64,000 bases of DNA, taken from the NCBI RefSeq assembly GCF_001556105.1, contig NZ_LSIF01000054.1, positions 1-64,000 on the forward strand, read 5' to 3'. Shown one piece after another: positions 27,784 through 37,909 of this stretch. Numbering within the stretch: the first letter of the stretch is position 1; each line of letters starts with the position of its first letter. The notes under the pieces were generated by a model that was not told the origin of the DNA, searched no databases, and worked only from the letters and a program-made list of their open reading frames with translations. Both the position numbers and the translations under genes were made by a program. The DNA comes from Pseudoxanthomonas mexicana. Lineage in GTDB: Bacteria > Pseudomonadota > Gammaproteobacteria > Xanthomonadales > Xanthomonadaceae.

Positions 27784-30182
27784 GTGTTGCTCGGGCGCAG
27801 CGTCAGCGTGTGGGTCGTGGCGCCGGGCAGGAACGGCGTGGGCCGGCCATGCACCCAGTCATCGTGGCCCGCGCCCCAGAACGGCGACATCGGGTGGCCG
27901 CTCTGGCCGCCCGGCATGTGGATGATGCCGTCGGCCTCGTGACCGGGTGACACCACCATGCGTTCGGATGCACCGAAGGCCGGACCCTGCACGCGCGGCA
28001 TCGCGCCGTCGCCGGCGAGCGGTTCGCCCGGCATGCACAGCTTCGGCTTGAGGAAGGCGGGCAGGGCGTTGGCGAGCGGGTGGCAGATCTTCGCGGTGTT
28101 GCGCTCACCCCAGCGGCGCTCGGCCAGCGGACCTTGTCCGGCGAGGTCGTCGCGCACTTCCTTGGCGGCGTCTTCCAGCAGCGCATCCCAGCTCTGGTAG
28201 CGGCGCGACAGCAGGTGCGCGGGTCGCTGCTCCAGCAGCGGCCACACCGCGCCTTCCAGCTGCGGCAGGTCGGGCATGACGAAGTCGTCGCCGAGTGCTG
28301 CCTGCGCGGGTGCGGTCAGGCCGTCGGCGATGCGCGCGTGCACGGCGAGCCGCCATGCGCGCACCAGCCGATAGCTCACGGAATCGACGCTGGCGACGCC
28401 TTCCCAGGTCTTGCCGGCATCGGCGAGCGCCTTGATCGATGCGTTGGCCGGCTGTCGCTTCGCTTCGTCCTGCAGCAGTTGCCACCAGCGCTGCAGGAAC
28501 AGCGCTCGGTCATCGAGCTGGATCGCCAGCAGGTCCTGCTCGGTGAACCGATCCTTCGCCAGCAGGCCGTCGCGGATCTGCTTCGCGCGTGCGCCCAGCG
28601 CATAGCCGCCATCGCCGACCCGGGCGAGCGAGGCGCCGTCCAGCACGCGCGCATTCGCGGTCCACAGCCGGTGGTTGGCCGGGGAGGTGAGCACCGGCGT
28701 CAGCTGGCTGGAAATCACCCACGGCGTGCAGCTGCCCGGTGCCTGGGGGGCTGCATCGTCCGGCGGTGCCGACGGTGCAAGTTCCAGCGTATGCGGGCAC
28801 GAGGCCGCGCGCGACGGCAGCGGGCCGAGGATGCGCCAGCCGATGCGGCCGTTGTGGTCGGCGATCACCAGGTTCTGCGCGGGCGTCGCGGTGCGCTGGG
28901 CAACCGACAGCGCGGCCGACAGGTCGCCTGCCGCGGCGAAGTCCGCCAGTCCGAAGTTCAGTGCGCCCGGCTGGTGCGCGACCCAGCGCAATGCCAGCGC
29001 CGGCTGCTTGCCCTTCGCGGCATGGATGATCGGCCCGTAGCGCGTTTCCGGCACGTCCAGCGTCACCGGATCGGCGCCCGCGACCTCGATCGTTTCGGCA
29101 TGGTGTTCGACCGCGTCGCAGGTCTCCGCGGCATCGCCCTTGCCGCAGGGCTTCACCGGATACCAGTCCGCCGTGTCCGCGTAGCTGTTGGTGAAGCCCC
29201 ACGCCACGTGTCCGTTGCTGCCCACGATGATCGCCGGCAGGCCGGGCAGGCTGAAGCCGGAGACATCGACCTTGCCACCGGGCGCGCGCGGGTCCGGATA
29301 GCGCAGGCGTACGCGGAACCAGATGTTCGGCGCGCGCAGCCCCAGGTGCATGTCGTCGGCGACGATGGCGCGACCGTCCGCCGTCAGCGCACCGGCCACG
29401 GCCCAGTTGTTGCTGCCGGGCGTGCCCTTGTCGGCCAGGCGCTGGTGGGTACCGGTTTCCGGCATCGGCAGCGTGCGCAGGTCGACCTCGTCCGCCGTCG
29501 GCAACACGGCATTGCCGCGCGGTTCGCCCTGCAGCGGCGCGTCCCATTCGGTGCCGTCGTGGGTCAACAGCGCGTACAGCGCAGGCGGGACCTGACGACG
29601 GAGCTTCCACAGGCCGAGCTCGCGTACGTTGTCCGCGTCCTGCAGGTCGAAGTACATGGCGTAGCCGGCCAGCGCGGAGTCGGCCACTTCCCAGGCGCGC
29701 GGCGACTGCCGCAGCAGCAGGTACGGCCAGGGCCGCGACTTCAGCGCGCCGAGGCCATCGTTCACGCCGTCGGCATAGGCCTGCAGCTGCGGCATGCGGT
29801 CGCCGGCGAATCCATCGAGCGATGCGGTCGCGCGCGCGCGCATGCGGTGCATCCGTCGCGCCTTGTCCATGTCCACCGCGATCGGGCCGAACAGTCCGGC
29901 CAGCTCGCCGGCGGAGCTGCGCCGCATCAGGTCCATCTCGAAGTAGCGCTCCTGCGCGTGCACGAAGCCAAGCGCGCGCACCGCGTCGGCTTCGCTCGCC
30001 GCCTCGATGGTCACTACGCCGAGTGCGTCGCGCTGGAGGGACACCGGCGCGGAGAGGCCGGCGAGCGGCTGCTCACCGTCCAGATGGGCCAGGCTGCCCC
30101 GCATCAGCCACCACGCCAGCAGCAACGCCACCACCACCAGGGCCAACAGCAGCAGCGCGATGCGCCGGGTCCACTTCAGCAT
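27771..30182 (-). CDS. Penicillin acylase family protein (S45 Ntn-hydrolase)
   Basis: An 803-residue N-terminal-nucleophile amidohydrolase. It has an N-terminal membrane anchor or uncleaved signal (residues 7-26), an alpha chain, a spacer, and the autocleavage site GSNNW, where Ser257 becomes the nucleophile of the beta chain. [20 protein letters not shown] and [11 protein letters not shown] are family segments. Substrates in this family include penicillins, acyl-homoserine lactones and cyclic lipopeptides; the sequence does not tell which. It is monocistronic, and its 3' end overlaps the SnoaL-like gene by 13 bases on the other strand. Confidence 0.9.
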   Translation of the reverse strand: MLKWTRRIALLLLALVVVALLLAWWLMRGSLAHLDGEQPLAGLSAPVSLQRDALGVVTIEAASEADAVRALGFVHAQERYFEMDLMRRSSAGELAGLFGPIAVDMDKARRMHRMRARATASLDGFAGDRMPQLQAYADGVNDGLGALKSRPWPYLLLRQSPRAWEVADSALAGYAMYFDLQDADNVRELGLWKLRRQVPPALYALLTHDGTEWDAPLQGEPRGNAVLPTADEVDLRTLPMPETGTHQRLADKGTPGSNNWAVAGALTADGRAIVADDMHLGLRAPNIWFRVRLRYPDPRAPGGKVDVSGFSLPGLPAIIVGSNGHVAWGFTNSYADTADWYPVKPCGKGDAAETCDAVEHHAETIEVAGADPVTLDVPETRYGPIIHAAKGKQPALALRWVAHQPGALNFGLADFAAAGDLSAALSVAQRTATPAQNLVIADHNGRIGWRILGPLPSRAASCPHTLELAPSAPPDDAAPQAPGSCTPWVISSQLTPVLTSPANHRLWTANARVLDGASLARVGDGGYALGARAKQIRDGLLAKDRFTEQDLLAIQLDDRALFLQRWWQLLQDEAKRQPANASIKALADAGKTWEGVASVDSVSYRLVRAWRLAVHARIADGLTAPAQAALGDDFVMPDLPQLEGAVWPLLEQRPAHLLSRRYQSWDALLEDAAKEVRDDLAGQGPLAERRWGERNTAKICHPLANALPAFLKPKLCMPGEPLAGDGAMPRVQGPAFGASERMVVSPGHEADGIIHMPGGQSGHPMSPFWGAGHDDWVHGRPTPFLPGATTHTLTLRPSNTQPR

Positions 30183-30342
30183 TGCGGAGTCCTTGCGAGA
30201 GGGGTGTGGCGAGTGGCCGGATTATTCCACGGAAGCCATGACCATCTCTGCCGCGGCGCAACGACGAACGAGACTGATTCCGATTCGGTCATGCCCGGAT
30301 TCGATCGGGCATCCTGTGCGCCTCGCCACCGGAGCCCACCCC

Positions 30343-30828
30343 ATGAAAGGCCACCCCCACGTCGTCGATTACCTCAAGTTCCTGCTGCGTGGCGAACTGG
30401 CGGCGCGCGACCAGTACTTCATCCATTCGCGCCGCTACGAGGACCAGGGACTGAAAGCCCTGTTCCATCGCCTCGACCACGAGATGCAGGAAGAGACCGA
30501 ACACGCCGACGCGCTGCTGCGCCGCATCCTGTTCCTGGAAGGCGACCCCGACATGCGGCCGGAGGCCTTCGTGGCCGGCAAGACCGTCGAGGAGATGCTG
30601 CAGCGCGACCTGGAGGTCGAGTACGCGGTGCGTGCCCACCTGGCGAAGGGCGTGGCGCTGTGCGAACAGCATGGCGACTACATCAGCCGCGAGATCCTTC
30701 TGGCCCAGCTGAAGGATACCGAGGAAGACCACGCGCACTGGCTGGAACAGCAGCTGGGCCTGATCAAGCGCCTGGGCATCCAGCTGTACCTGACCTCCAA
30801 GCTCGACGGCGAACCCGCCGCCGAGTGA
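30343..30828 (+). CDS. bfr: Bacterioferritin-like protein lacking the heme-ligand Met
   Basis: A 161-residue four-helix ferritin with di-iron ligands visible as Glu in [13 protein letters not shown], Glu51 and His54 in the segment [12 protein letters not shown], Glu in DLEVEYAVR, and Glu and His in [11 protein letters not shown]. It follows the E. coli bacterioferritin pattern closely ([13 protein letters not shown]). However, the position of the axial heme ligand Met52 is Thr here (E-E-T-E-H-A-D). It is probably a heme-free form or a subunit of a mixed shell. The ATG at 30343 has GGAG upstream. Its stop directly abuts the tpm stop with no spacer. Confidence 0.88.
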   Translation: MKGHPHVVDYLKFLLRGELAARDQYFIHSRRYEDQGLKALFHRLDHEMQEETEHADALLRRILFLEGDPDMRPEAFVAGKTVEEMLQRDLEVEYAVRAHLAKGVALCEQHGDYISREILLAQLKDTEEDHAHWLEQQLGLIKRLGIQLYLTSKLDGEPAAE

Positions 30829-31485
30829 TCAGCCGCGCCGGAGCCGGTAGACCGCCGTCTCCAACGCGCTCAGTCCTTCCTCGCGGAAGCGCGGCTCCTG
30901 GTCCAGGATGTCTCGCCGTTCCAGCAGCGTGTGCCGCCACGGCGCGGCGAACAACGCTTCCACTTCGGCCTGCGCCACCGAGAACGGGGGCCCGGCCTTC
31001 TCCTCCTGCGGATACTCCAGGGTAATCAGCAACCCCTGGCAGCCGGCCGGCAGGGCGGCATACACCGTGTCGCGGTAGCGCAGGCGCAGGTCCGGCGGCA
31101 GCGCGATCAGTGCGGCGCGGTCGTAGACGCCGGCGACGTCCGCCAGCAGCGCAGGATCCAGTCCGAACGCGTCACCGAGGATGATCTCGATGGGTCCGGC
31201 GCTGAAGTGCTCGCCGTAATGGCTGGACGTGCGTACGGGCTCCAGTCCCGCCTCTTCGAAGAACTGTGTCACCGCCAGCGGCGACAGCTCCACGCCCAGC
31301 ACGCGGTGGCCCTGTGCCGCCAGCCAGTGCATGTCCAGCGACTTGCCGCACAGCGGCACCAGCGCGCGCGAGCCTTCCGGCAGTTGCAGGGAGGGCCAGT
31401 GCTTCTGCAGCAGCGGCATCACGTCATGGCGATGGAAGCCGATCTGTCCTTCCTGCCAGCGCTGCAACCAGAAATCGGCGTCCAT
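30829..31485 (-). CDS. tpm: Thiopurine S-methyltransferase
   Basis: Tpm transfers methyl from SAM to thiopurines and, in several bacteria, to tellurite and selenite. The 218-residue protein is the exact bacterial family length. It starts [19 protein letters not shown], has the SAM-binding [26 protein letters not shown] segment, and contains [14 protein letters not shown]. Its physiological substrate here is unknown. It lies downstream of a partly duplicated parC end, in the same direction as parC. Confidence 0.95.
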   Translation of the reverse strand: MDADFWLQRWQEGQIGFHRHDVMPLLQKHWPSLQLPEGSRALVPLCGKSLDMHWLAAQGHRVLGVELSPLAVTQFFEEAGLEPVRTSSHYGEHFSAGPIEIILGDAFGLDPALLADVAGVYDRAALIALPPDLRLRYRDTVYAALPAGCQGLLITLEYPQEEKAGPPFSVAQAEVEALFAAPWRHTLLERRDILDQEPRFREEGLSALETAVYRLRRG

Positions 31486-31520
31486 CGTGTGGTCCTCGTT
31501 GTTGATTCGTTGTGCCGAAG

Positions 31521-31650
31521 CGAATTACTGGACATCCAGTCCGTCGACCTTCTGCCGCGCCACCTGAAAAGCAGGTCGTGGCGATGACGAACGCGCCGCA
31601 GCGCGCCCGTTTGATGAATTACTGGACATCCAGTCCGTCGACCTTCTGCC
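31521..31650. repeat. 35-bp direct repeat of the parC 3' end
   Basis: The segments 31521-31555 and 31616-31650 are identical over 35 bases and offset by 95 bases. The second contains the last codons and stop of parC; the first lies in the noncoding gap before tpm. The 60 bases between them do not match anything obvious and include an imperfect CGCCACCTG/CAGGTCGTGGCG hairpin (about 31557-31582). This looks like a relic of a small duplication or insertion event. Confidence 0.9.
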
Positions 31651-33862
31651 ATCCCCGCGGCAACAACCCACCCCGCGTCGCACGCGCACCGACATACTCG
31701 TCCAGGTCCTTGAACGACAGGCTCATCGTGCGCTGGCCGCTCTTGACCTGCAGCGTCGCACCCGGCGACACCGCGGCGATCGCGACCACGCGTTCGGTGC
31801 CCAGCTTGGCCTTCGGGATCTCGATGATCTTGTTGCCTTTGCCCTTGTCCAGCTCCGGCAGTTCGCTGACCGGGAACGCGAGCAAGTGGCCGGCGCTGGT
31901 GACGGCGACGATGCGGTCGGTCTCGGTGTTGGGGACCGGTGCCGGTTGCAGTACGTTCGCACCGATCGTCAGGTTGAGCATCGCCTTGCCCGCCTTCTGG
32001 CGGCCGGTGAGGTTCTCGAAGCGGGTGACGAAGCCATAGCCGTGCGAAGACGCCAGCACGAAGCGCGCATCGTTGTCGCCGGTGGCCAGTGCCTGGAACG
32101 ACGCGCCTGCCGCCGGCGAGAAGCGGCCGGTCAGCGGTTCGCCGTTGCCGCGCGCGGATGGCAGCGTGTGCACGGCGGTCGAGTAACTGCGGCCCTCCGA
32201 ATCCAGGAACGCCACCTGCTGGTTGCTGCGTGAACGCACAGCACCAAGCAACCCGTCGCCATCGCGGTAGGACAGCGTGGACGCATCCACGTCGTGGCCC
32301 TTCGCCGCGCGGATCCAGCCCTTCTCCGACAGCACCACGGTCATCGGTTCGCTGGCGACCAGTTCGGTTTCGTCCAGCGCCTGCGCGGCGTCGCGCTGCA
32401 CCAGCGGCGACAGGCGGGCATCGCCGAACTTCTTCGCGTCGGCGGTCAGTTCGTCCTTGATCAGCTTCTTCAGCTTGGTCTTCGATTCCAGGATGCCGGC
32501 GATCTTCTCGCGCTCGGCCTGCAGCTCGTCCTGCTCGCCGCGGATCTTCATTTCCTCGAGGCGGGCCAGCTGCTTCAGTTTGGTGTCGAGGATGTAATCC
32601 GCCTGTTCCTCGCTCAGCTTGAAGCGCGCGATCAGCGCGGCTTTCGGTTCGTCCTCGGTGCGGATGATGCGGATCACTTCATCCAGGTTGAGGAACGCGA
32701 CCAGCAGGCCTTCCAACAGGTGCAGGCGGCGTTCGACCTTCTCCAGCCGGTGCTTGAGGCGGCGGGTGACGGTGTCGCTGCGGAACGCCAGCCATTCGGT
32801 CAGGAACATCTTCAGGTTCTTGACCTGGGGGCGGCCGTCCAGCCCGATGATGTTGAGGTTGACCCGGTAGCTCTTCTCCAGGTCGGTGGTGGCGAACAGG
32901 TGGCCCATCAGCTGTTCGGCATCCACGCGGTTCGAACGCGGAATCAGCACCACGCGCACCGGATTGGCGTGGTCGGACTCGTCGCGGATGTCCTCCAGCC
33001 ACGGCAGTTTCTTGGCGCGCATCTGCGCGGCGATCTGTTCGATCACCTTCGACGGCGACACCTGGTAGGGCAGGGCGTCGATGACGATGTTGGCGTTGTC
33101 CTTACGCCACACCGCGCGCGCGCGGACGCTGCCGGTCCCGTTCTCGTACATCGCGCGCAGATCGGAGGCGGCAGTGATGATCTCCGCCTTGGTGGGGTAA
33201 TCCGGACCACGCACGTGTTCGCACAGGTCGGCGACCGTCGCATCCGGATCGTCGATCAGCCGGATGCAGGCGCTGACGATCTCGTTGAGGTTGTGCGGCG
33301 GCACGTCGGTCGCCATGCCGACGGCGATGCCGGTGGTGCCGTTGAGCAACAGGTGCGGCAGGCGCGCCGGCAACCAGGTCGGTTCTTCCAGTGTGCCGTC
33401 GAAGTTCGGCGTCCAGTCGACCGTGCCCTGGCCGAGTTCGCCCAGCAGCACCTCGGCGATCGGCGTGAGCTTGGACTCGGTGTAGCGCATCGCGGCGAAC
33501 GACTTCGGGTCGTCCGGCGAACCGAAGTTGCCCTGGCCTTCGATCAGCGGATAGCGGTACGAGAACGGCTGCGCCATCAGCACCAGCGCTTCGTAGCAGG
33601 CGCTGTCGCCGTGCGGGTGGTACTTGCCGATGACATCGCCCACCGTGCGCGCGGACTTCTTCGGCTTGGCACCGGCGTTGAGGCCCAGCTCGCTCATCGA
33701 ATAGACGATGCGCCGCTGTACCGGCTTCAGCCCGTCGCCGATGAAGGGCAGGGCGCGGTCCAGCACCACGTACATCGAGTAGTCGAGGTAGGCGCGCTCG
33801 GCGTACTCGCGCAGCGGGATCTGTTCGAAACCGTGGAAGGTGGGGCGTATCGTTTCGCTCAT
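31619..33862 (-). CDS. parC: DNA topoisomerase IV subunit A
   Basis: ParC is the cleavage-reunion subunit of topoisomerase IV, which decatenates sister chromosomes. The 747-residue protein shows the N-terminal [18 protein letters not shown], the quinolone-determining region [18 protein letters not shown] with Ser and Glu at the sensitive positions, and the catalytic Tyr in [10 protein letters not shown]. The C-terminal domain is a degenerate beta-pinwheel, as expected for ParC rather than GyrA; the GyrA box is not seen. Its last codons are duplicated 95 bases downstream. Confidence 0.95.
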   Translation of the reverse strand: MSETIRPTFHGFEQIPLREYAERAYLDYSMYVVLDRALPFIGDGLKPVQRRIVYSMSELGLNAGAKPKKSARTVGDVIGKYHPHGDSACYEALVLMAQPFSYRYPLIEGQGNFGSPDDPKSFAAMRYTESKLTPIAEVLLGELGQGTVDWTPNFDGTLEEPTWLPARLPHLLLNGTTGIAVGMATDVPPHNLNEIVSACIRLIDDPDATVADLCEHVRGPDYPTKAEIITAASDLRAMYENGTGSVRARAVWRKDNANIVIDALPYQVSPSKVIEQIAAQMRAKKLPWLEDIRDESDHANPVRVVLIPRSNRVDAEQLMGHLFATTDLEKSYRVNLNIIGLDGRPQVKNLKMFLTEWLAFRSDTVTRRLKHRLEKVERRLHLLEGLLVAFLNLDEVIRIIRTEDEPKAALIARFKLSEEQADYILDTKLKQLARLEEMKIRGEQDELQAEREKIAGILESKTKLKKLIKDELTADAKKFGDARLSPLVQRDAAQALDETELVASEPMTVVLSEKGWIRAAKGHDVDASTLSYRDGDGLLGAVRSRSNQQVAFLDSEGRSYSTAVHTLPSARGNGEPLTGRFSPAAGASFQALATGDNDARFVLASSHGYGFVTRFENLTGRQKAGKAMLNLTIGANVLQPAPVPNTETDRIVAVTSAGHLLAFPVSELPELDKGKGNKIIEIPKAKLGTERVVAIAAVSPGATLQVKSGQRTMSLSFKDLDEYVGARATRGGLLPRGWQKVDGLDVQ

Positions 33863-33954
33863 CGGGTACGTTCGTCTGCAGCAGTGTCCTGCGGCAATTC
33901 TACCCGTCGTGGTCTCACGGCCTGAGCGCGGTGAAGCGCAAGAACGCCGGAAAC

Positions 33955-33979
33955 GAAAAACCCCCGCTTGCGCGAGGGT
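33955..33979 (-). terminator. Intrinsic terminator after tRNA-Leu
   Basis: On the minus strand ACCCTCGC pairs with GCGGGGGT around a GCAA tetraloop and is followed by five T residues. It lies about 12 bases past the CCA end of the tRNA and upstream of parC. Confidence 0.85.
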
Positions 33980-33990
33980 CTCGTTATGCG

Positions 33991-34075
<85 letters not shown>

Positions 34076-34167
34076 AGGTAAGCGAGGCGCGCATTTTGTG
34101 GGGGTGGCGGAGGAATGTCAACGGTTCCTTCGCGTGGCGGTGTTCAGGCGAGGTGTACCATCCCGCC

Positions 34168-36624
34168 ATGACCAAGAAAACACAACGAAGCGGCGGCAAG
34201 ACGCCCGCCGGGAAAGGAAGCAAGCCGGGCGGCGCGTCCGCCTCCGGTACCACCGGGAAGCCGGCCAAGACCGGCAAACCCGCCAAGAAGAGCCTGCCGC
34301 CGTGGATGCCCGACGTGGCGTCCCGTCCATCGAACGCCAAGGCGCCGTCCCGTCGCCCGTCGCCCGGTCCCGCACCGCGTGCCGCCGGCCGGTTCGTCGA
34401 TCCGCACGCACAGCGCGAAGCCCAGCGGTACGAACAGCCCATCGCCAGCCGCGAAGCCATCCTTGGCTTCCTTGAGGCCGCCGAGGGTCCGCAGACTGCG
34501 GAGGAGATCGCCGGGCCGTTGGGCCTTGATGCGCCCGACCGTTTCGACGCGCTGTCCAAGCGCCTGGGTGCGATGGTCCGCGATGGCCAGCTCGTGCAGA
34601 ACCGCCGCGGTGGCTTCGCGCCGGTGCAGCACACCGACCTGATCGCCGGTACGGTGATCGCCAATCCGGACGGCTTCGGTTTCCTTCGTCCCGACACGGG
34701 CGGTGGCGACGATCTCTTCCTGCCCCCGTTCGAGATGCGCAAGGTGATGCACGGCGATCGCGCGCTGGCCAACGTCACCGGCATCGATCGGCGCGGCCGC
34801 CGCGAAGGCAGCATCGCGCGCGTGCTGGAACGTGGCGTCACCCGTCTGATCGGGCGCTTCGGCTTCGAGGCCGGCATTGCCTACGTGGCGCCGGACGACA
34901 AGCGCATCCAGCGCAACGTGCAGATCCCGCAGGACGCCACCGGTGGCGCGCGCGACGGCCAGCTGGTCGTCGTCGAGCTGACGCAGGCGCCGGATGCGCG
35001 TCGTCCCCCCATCGGCAAGATCATCGCGGTGCTGGGCGACAGCCTGACCCCGTCGCTGGTGGTCGAAGCCGCGATCCACGGCCACAACCTGCCGCACGAA
35101 TTCCCGCAGGAAGTACTGGACGAAGCCACGGCGGTGCCACTGGTGGTCGAGCCGACGATGATCGGCGATCGCGTGGACCTGCGGTCCACGCCGCTGGTGA
35201 CCATCGACGGCGAGGATGCCAAGGATTTCGACGACGCGGTCTACTGCGAACCGACGCGCGACGGCTTCCGCCTGATCGTCGCCATCGCCGACGTCTCACA
35301 TTACGTCCGTCCCGGCACGCCGCTGGACGACGAAGCGCAGAAGCGCGCGACCTCGGTGTATTTCCCCGGGTTCGTGGTGCCGATGCTGCCGGAGACACTG
35401 TCCAACGGCATCTGCTCGCTGAATCCGAAGGTCGATCGCATGACCTTCGTCTGCGACATGCAGGTCAACCGCGACGGCGAAGTCACGCAGTCGCGGTTCT
35501 ACGAGGCGGTGATGAACTCGCACGCGCGCCTGACCTACACGCAGGTGTGGAAGGCGGTCGGCGAGAACGATGAGGAAGTACGTACGCTGATCGCGCCGGT
35601 GCTGCCGCACGTCGAGCGCCTGTACCAGCTGTACCACGTGCTGGCGAAAGCACGCGCGACCCGTGGCGCCATCGAGTTCGAAAGCTCGGAAGTGCGCTTC
35701 GTGTTGGACAACCGGGGCGAAGTCACCCAGGCCGGGATGCTGGTGCGCAACGACGCGCACAAGCTGATCGAGGAGTGCATGATCGCCGCCAACGTGGAAG
35801 CGGCGAAGTACCTGCTTGCCGCGCATATTCCGGCGCCGTACCGCATCCACGACAAGCCGCCGGAAACCAAGTACGGCGACCTGCTGGAATTCCTCAAGGA
35901 GTTCAAGCTGTCGATGCCGTCGTGGGGCAAGGTACAGCCGAAGGATTTCACCCAGTTGTTGAAGAAGGTGCGCGAGCGTCCGGACGCGGCGCTGCTGGAA
36001 TCGGTGCTGTTGCGCAGCCAGAGCCTGGCCGTGTATGCGCCCGAGAACATCGGTCATTTCGGCCTGGCGCTGACGGCCTATGCGCATTTCACCTCGCCGA
36101 TCCGTCGTTACCCGGACCTGCTGGTGCATCGTGCGATCAAGCATGGCCTGTCGCGGAAGCCGCCAGACGCGTTCCAGTACTCGCCGCGCGACATGGCCGC
36201 GCTGGCGCTGCAGTGTTCCGAGCGCGAACGTCGCGCCGACGAGGCCGAGCGCGAGGTCGACGAGCGCTACCGCGCCGCATGGATGGAGAAGCACGTCGGC
36301 GGCCAGTTCGATGGCGTCATCAGCGGCGTGACCAGCTTCGGCCTATTCGTGGAGCTTGACCAGTCCAAGGTCAACGGCCTGGTCCACGTGACCCAGCTGC
36401 CGCAGGACTACTACCACTTCGACCCGATGCGCAAGACGCTGTCGGGCGAGCGTCGTGGCCTGTCGTTCCGCCTGGGCGACCGCGTGCGCATCATCGTGCT
36501 GAAGGCCAGCCTGGAGGAGCGCAAGATCGACTTCCGCCTGGTCGAGGACAAGACCAAGGACAGCGGCCTGCCGCCGCCCCCGCCGCGCGGCCAGCCGGCC
36601 AAGCGCACGAAGAAAAAGTATTGA
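34168..36624 (+). CDS. rnr: Ribonuclease R
   Basis: RNase R is a processive 3'-5' exoribonuclease that degrades structured RNA. The 818-residue protein has a Lys-, Pro- and Ser-rich N-terminal extension (residues 1-70), a helix-turn-helix-like segment, cold-shock domains, and the RNB catalytic domain with TIDGEDAKDFDDAVYC, which holds the catalytic Asp cluster. A C-terminal S1 domain begins QFDGVISGVTSFGLFVEL, and a basic tail ends KRTKKKY. I chose the ATG at 34168 because upstream in-frame sequence covers the tRNA region. It is followed after 3 bases by a GFA-family gene. Confidence 0.95.
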   Translation: MTKKTQRSGGKTPAGKGSKPGGASASGTTGKPAKTGKPAKKSLPPWMPDVASRPSNAKAPSRRPSPGPAPRAAGRFVDPHAQREAQRYEQPIASREAILGFLEAAEGPQTAEEIAGPLGLDAPDRFDALSKRLGAMVRDGQLVQNRRGGFAPVQHTDLIAGTVIANPDGFGFLRPDTGGGDDLFLPPFEMRKVMHGDRALANVTGIDRRGRREGSIARVLERGVTRLIGRFGFEAGIAYVAPDDKRIQRNVQIPQDATGGARDGQLVVVELTQAPDARRPPIGKIIAVLGDSLTPSLVVEAAIHGHNLPHEFPQEVLDEATAVPLVVEPTMIGDRVDLRSTPLVTIDGEDAKDFDDAVYCEPTRDGFRLIVAIADVSHYVRPGTPLDDEAQKRATSVYFPGFVVPMLPETLSNGICSLNPKVDRMTFVCDMQVNRDGEVTQSRFYEAVMNSHARLTYTQVWKAVGENDEEVRTLIAPVLPHVERLYQLYHVLAKARATRGAIEFESSEVRFVLDNRGEVTQAGMLVRNDAHKLIEECMIAANVEAAKYLLAAHIPAPYRIHDKPPETKYGDLLEFLKEFKLSMPSWGKVQPKDFTQLLKKVRERPDAALLESVLLRSQSLAVYAPENIGHFGLALTAYAHFTSPIRRYPDLLVHRAIKHGLSRKPPDAFQYSPRDMAALALQCSERERRADEAEREVDERYRAAWMEKHVGGQFDGVISGVTSFGLFVELDQSKVNGLVHVTQLPQDYYHFDPMRKTLSGERRGLSFRLGDRVRIIVLKASLEERKIDFRLVEDKTKDSGLPPPPPRGQPAKRTKKKY

Positions 36625-36627
36625 GGC

Positions 36628-37101
36628 GTGGCGGACACGATCCACACCGGCGGTTGCCAATGCGGCGCGGTCCGCTTCCGCGTCACCGGGGAATTGAACG
36701 ACGCGTCGATCTGCCATTGCCGGATGTGCCAGAAGGCGTTCGGTGCGTACTACGCGCCGCTGGTGTCGACGCGCGGCGCCTCGCTTGAGTGGACGCGCGG
36801 TGAGCCGAAGCGCTTCCAATCTTCGAACGTCGTGCAGCGTGGCTTCTGTGCCGACTGTGGCACGCCGCTGACCTACGAGGCGCCGGATGGGGTGGCGTTG
36901 GCCGCGGGGGCGTTCGATGCACCTGAAGGGCTGGCGCCTTGGGTGCAGTACGGCGTGGAGCGCAAGTTGCCGTACGTCGATGACTTGCCGTCGCTGCCGC
37001 AGCGTCGCACCGAAGAGGATGCCGCCGCGGCGGCTTTCCTTGCCGGGGTGGAGTCCTTCCAGCATCCGGACCACGACACGGCCGCGTGGCCGCCGCGCTG
37101 A
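36628..37101 (+). CDS. GFA family (DUF636) zinc protein
   Basis: A 157-residue protein with the CENP-V/GFA fold. Zinc-binding Cys motifs are GGCQCGAVRF near the N-terminus, CHCRMCQKAFG at about residue 30, and FCADCGTPL at about residue 74. The family is named for glutathione-dependent formaldehyde-activating enzyme, but most members have no shown activity. The start is GTG 36628, just after the rnr stop, so it may be translated by re-initiation. It is followed by rlmB after 51 bases. Confidence 0.88.
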   Translation: MADTIHTGGCQCGAVRFRVTGELNDASICHCRMCQKAFGAYYAPLVSTRGASLEWTRGEPKRFQSSNVVQRGFCADCGTPLTYEAPDGVALAAGAFDAPEGLAPWVQYGVERKLPYVDDLPSLPQRRTEEDAAAAAFLAGVESFQHPDHDTAAWPPR

Positions 37102-37152
37102 CCGACCCGTCGGTGCGATAATGCCGGCCTTTCCAGGGCGGCCGTACAGCGC

Positions 37153-37896
37153 ATGAGCAAGCAGAACCAGTGGATCGTCGGCGTCAACGCGGTGGCCTCG
37201 GCCGTCGAGAACGATGCCGACAACGTGCGCGAGATCCTGGTCGAGGGTGGCAGCAAGAACGCGCGCCTGACCGAGATCGAAGAGAACGCACGCCGCAAGG
37301 GCATCGACGTGCGCCGCGTCACCAGCCAGGCGCTGGACGGTGTGGCCGGTTCACTGCGCCACCAGGGCGTGGCGGCGCGCTACGCCGCCGCGCCAACCTG
37401 GGACGAGAACGAACTGCAGGGCCTGGTGGAAGCCGCGGATGGCAAGGCACTGTTGCTGGTGCTGGACGGCGTGCAGGACCCGCACAACCTCGGCGCCTGC
37501 CTGCGCAGCGCGGCGGCTGCCGGCGTCACGGCGGTGATCATTCCCAAGGACAAGTCGGTCGGCGTCAACGCGACGGTCCGCAAGACCTCGGCCGGTGCCG
37601 CCGACCGCATTCCCGTCGTGCAGGTCACCAATCTCTCGCGCTGCCTGCGCGACCTGCAGCAACTCGGCGTGTGGATCTACGGCCTGGCCGGTGAAGCCAC
37701 GGCATCGCTCTATGCGACCGACCTGCGCGGCAACGTGGCGCTGGCGCTGGGCGGAGAAGCCGACGGCCTGCGCCGGCTGACGCGCGAGCATTGCGACGGG
37801 CTGGTGAAGATCCCCATGCCCGGCGACATCGAAAGCCTCAACGTCTCGGTCGCGGCCGGCATCACGCTGTTCGAGGCCGTCCGCCAGCGCCAGTAA
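37153..37896 (+). CDS. rlmB: 23S rRNA (guanosine-2'-O-)-methyltransferase RlmB
   Basis: RlmB 2'-O-methylates G2251 of 23S rRNA. The 247-residue SPOUT-class protein has an N-terminal L30e-like substrate domain (WIVGVNAVASAVEN) and the knotted methyltransferase domain with motif 1, NLGACLRSAAAAGV, motif 2, LALGGEADGLRR, and motif 3, IPMPGDIESLNVSVAAGI. Its place near rnr is shared with many gammaproteobacteria. Confidence 0.97.
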   Translation: MSKQNQWIVGVNAVASAVENDADNVREILVEGGSKNARLTEIEENARRKGIDVRRVTSQALDGVAGSLRHQGVAARYAAAPTWDENELQGLVEAADGKALLLVLDGVQDPHNLGACLRSAAAAGVTAVIIPKDKSVGVNATVRKTSAGAADRIPVVQVTNLSRCLRDLQQLGVWIYGLAGEATASLYATDLRGNVALALGGEADGLRRLTREHCDGLVKIPMPGDIESLNVSVAAGITLFEAVRQRQ

Positions 37897-37909
37897 TCGG
37901 GACCATCGC

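Noticed and set aside
28080..31025. A 981-codon open frame on the plus strand opposite the acylase and running through bfr
   Set aside because: Arg/Gly/His-rich shadow of the acylase gene with no recognisable motif, and it overlaps bfr in another frame.
31419..31652. 77-codon minus-strand frame across the duplicated parC end
   Set aside because: It overlaps the tpm start, is out of frame with the parC copy it contains, and has no motif.
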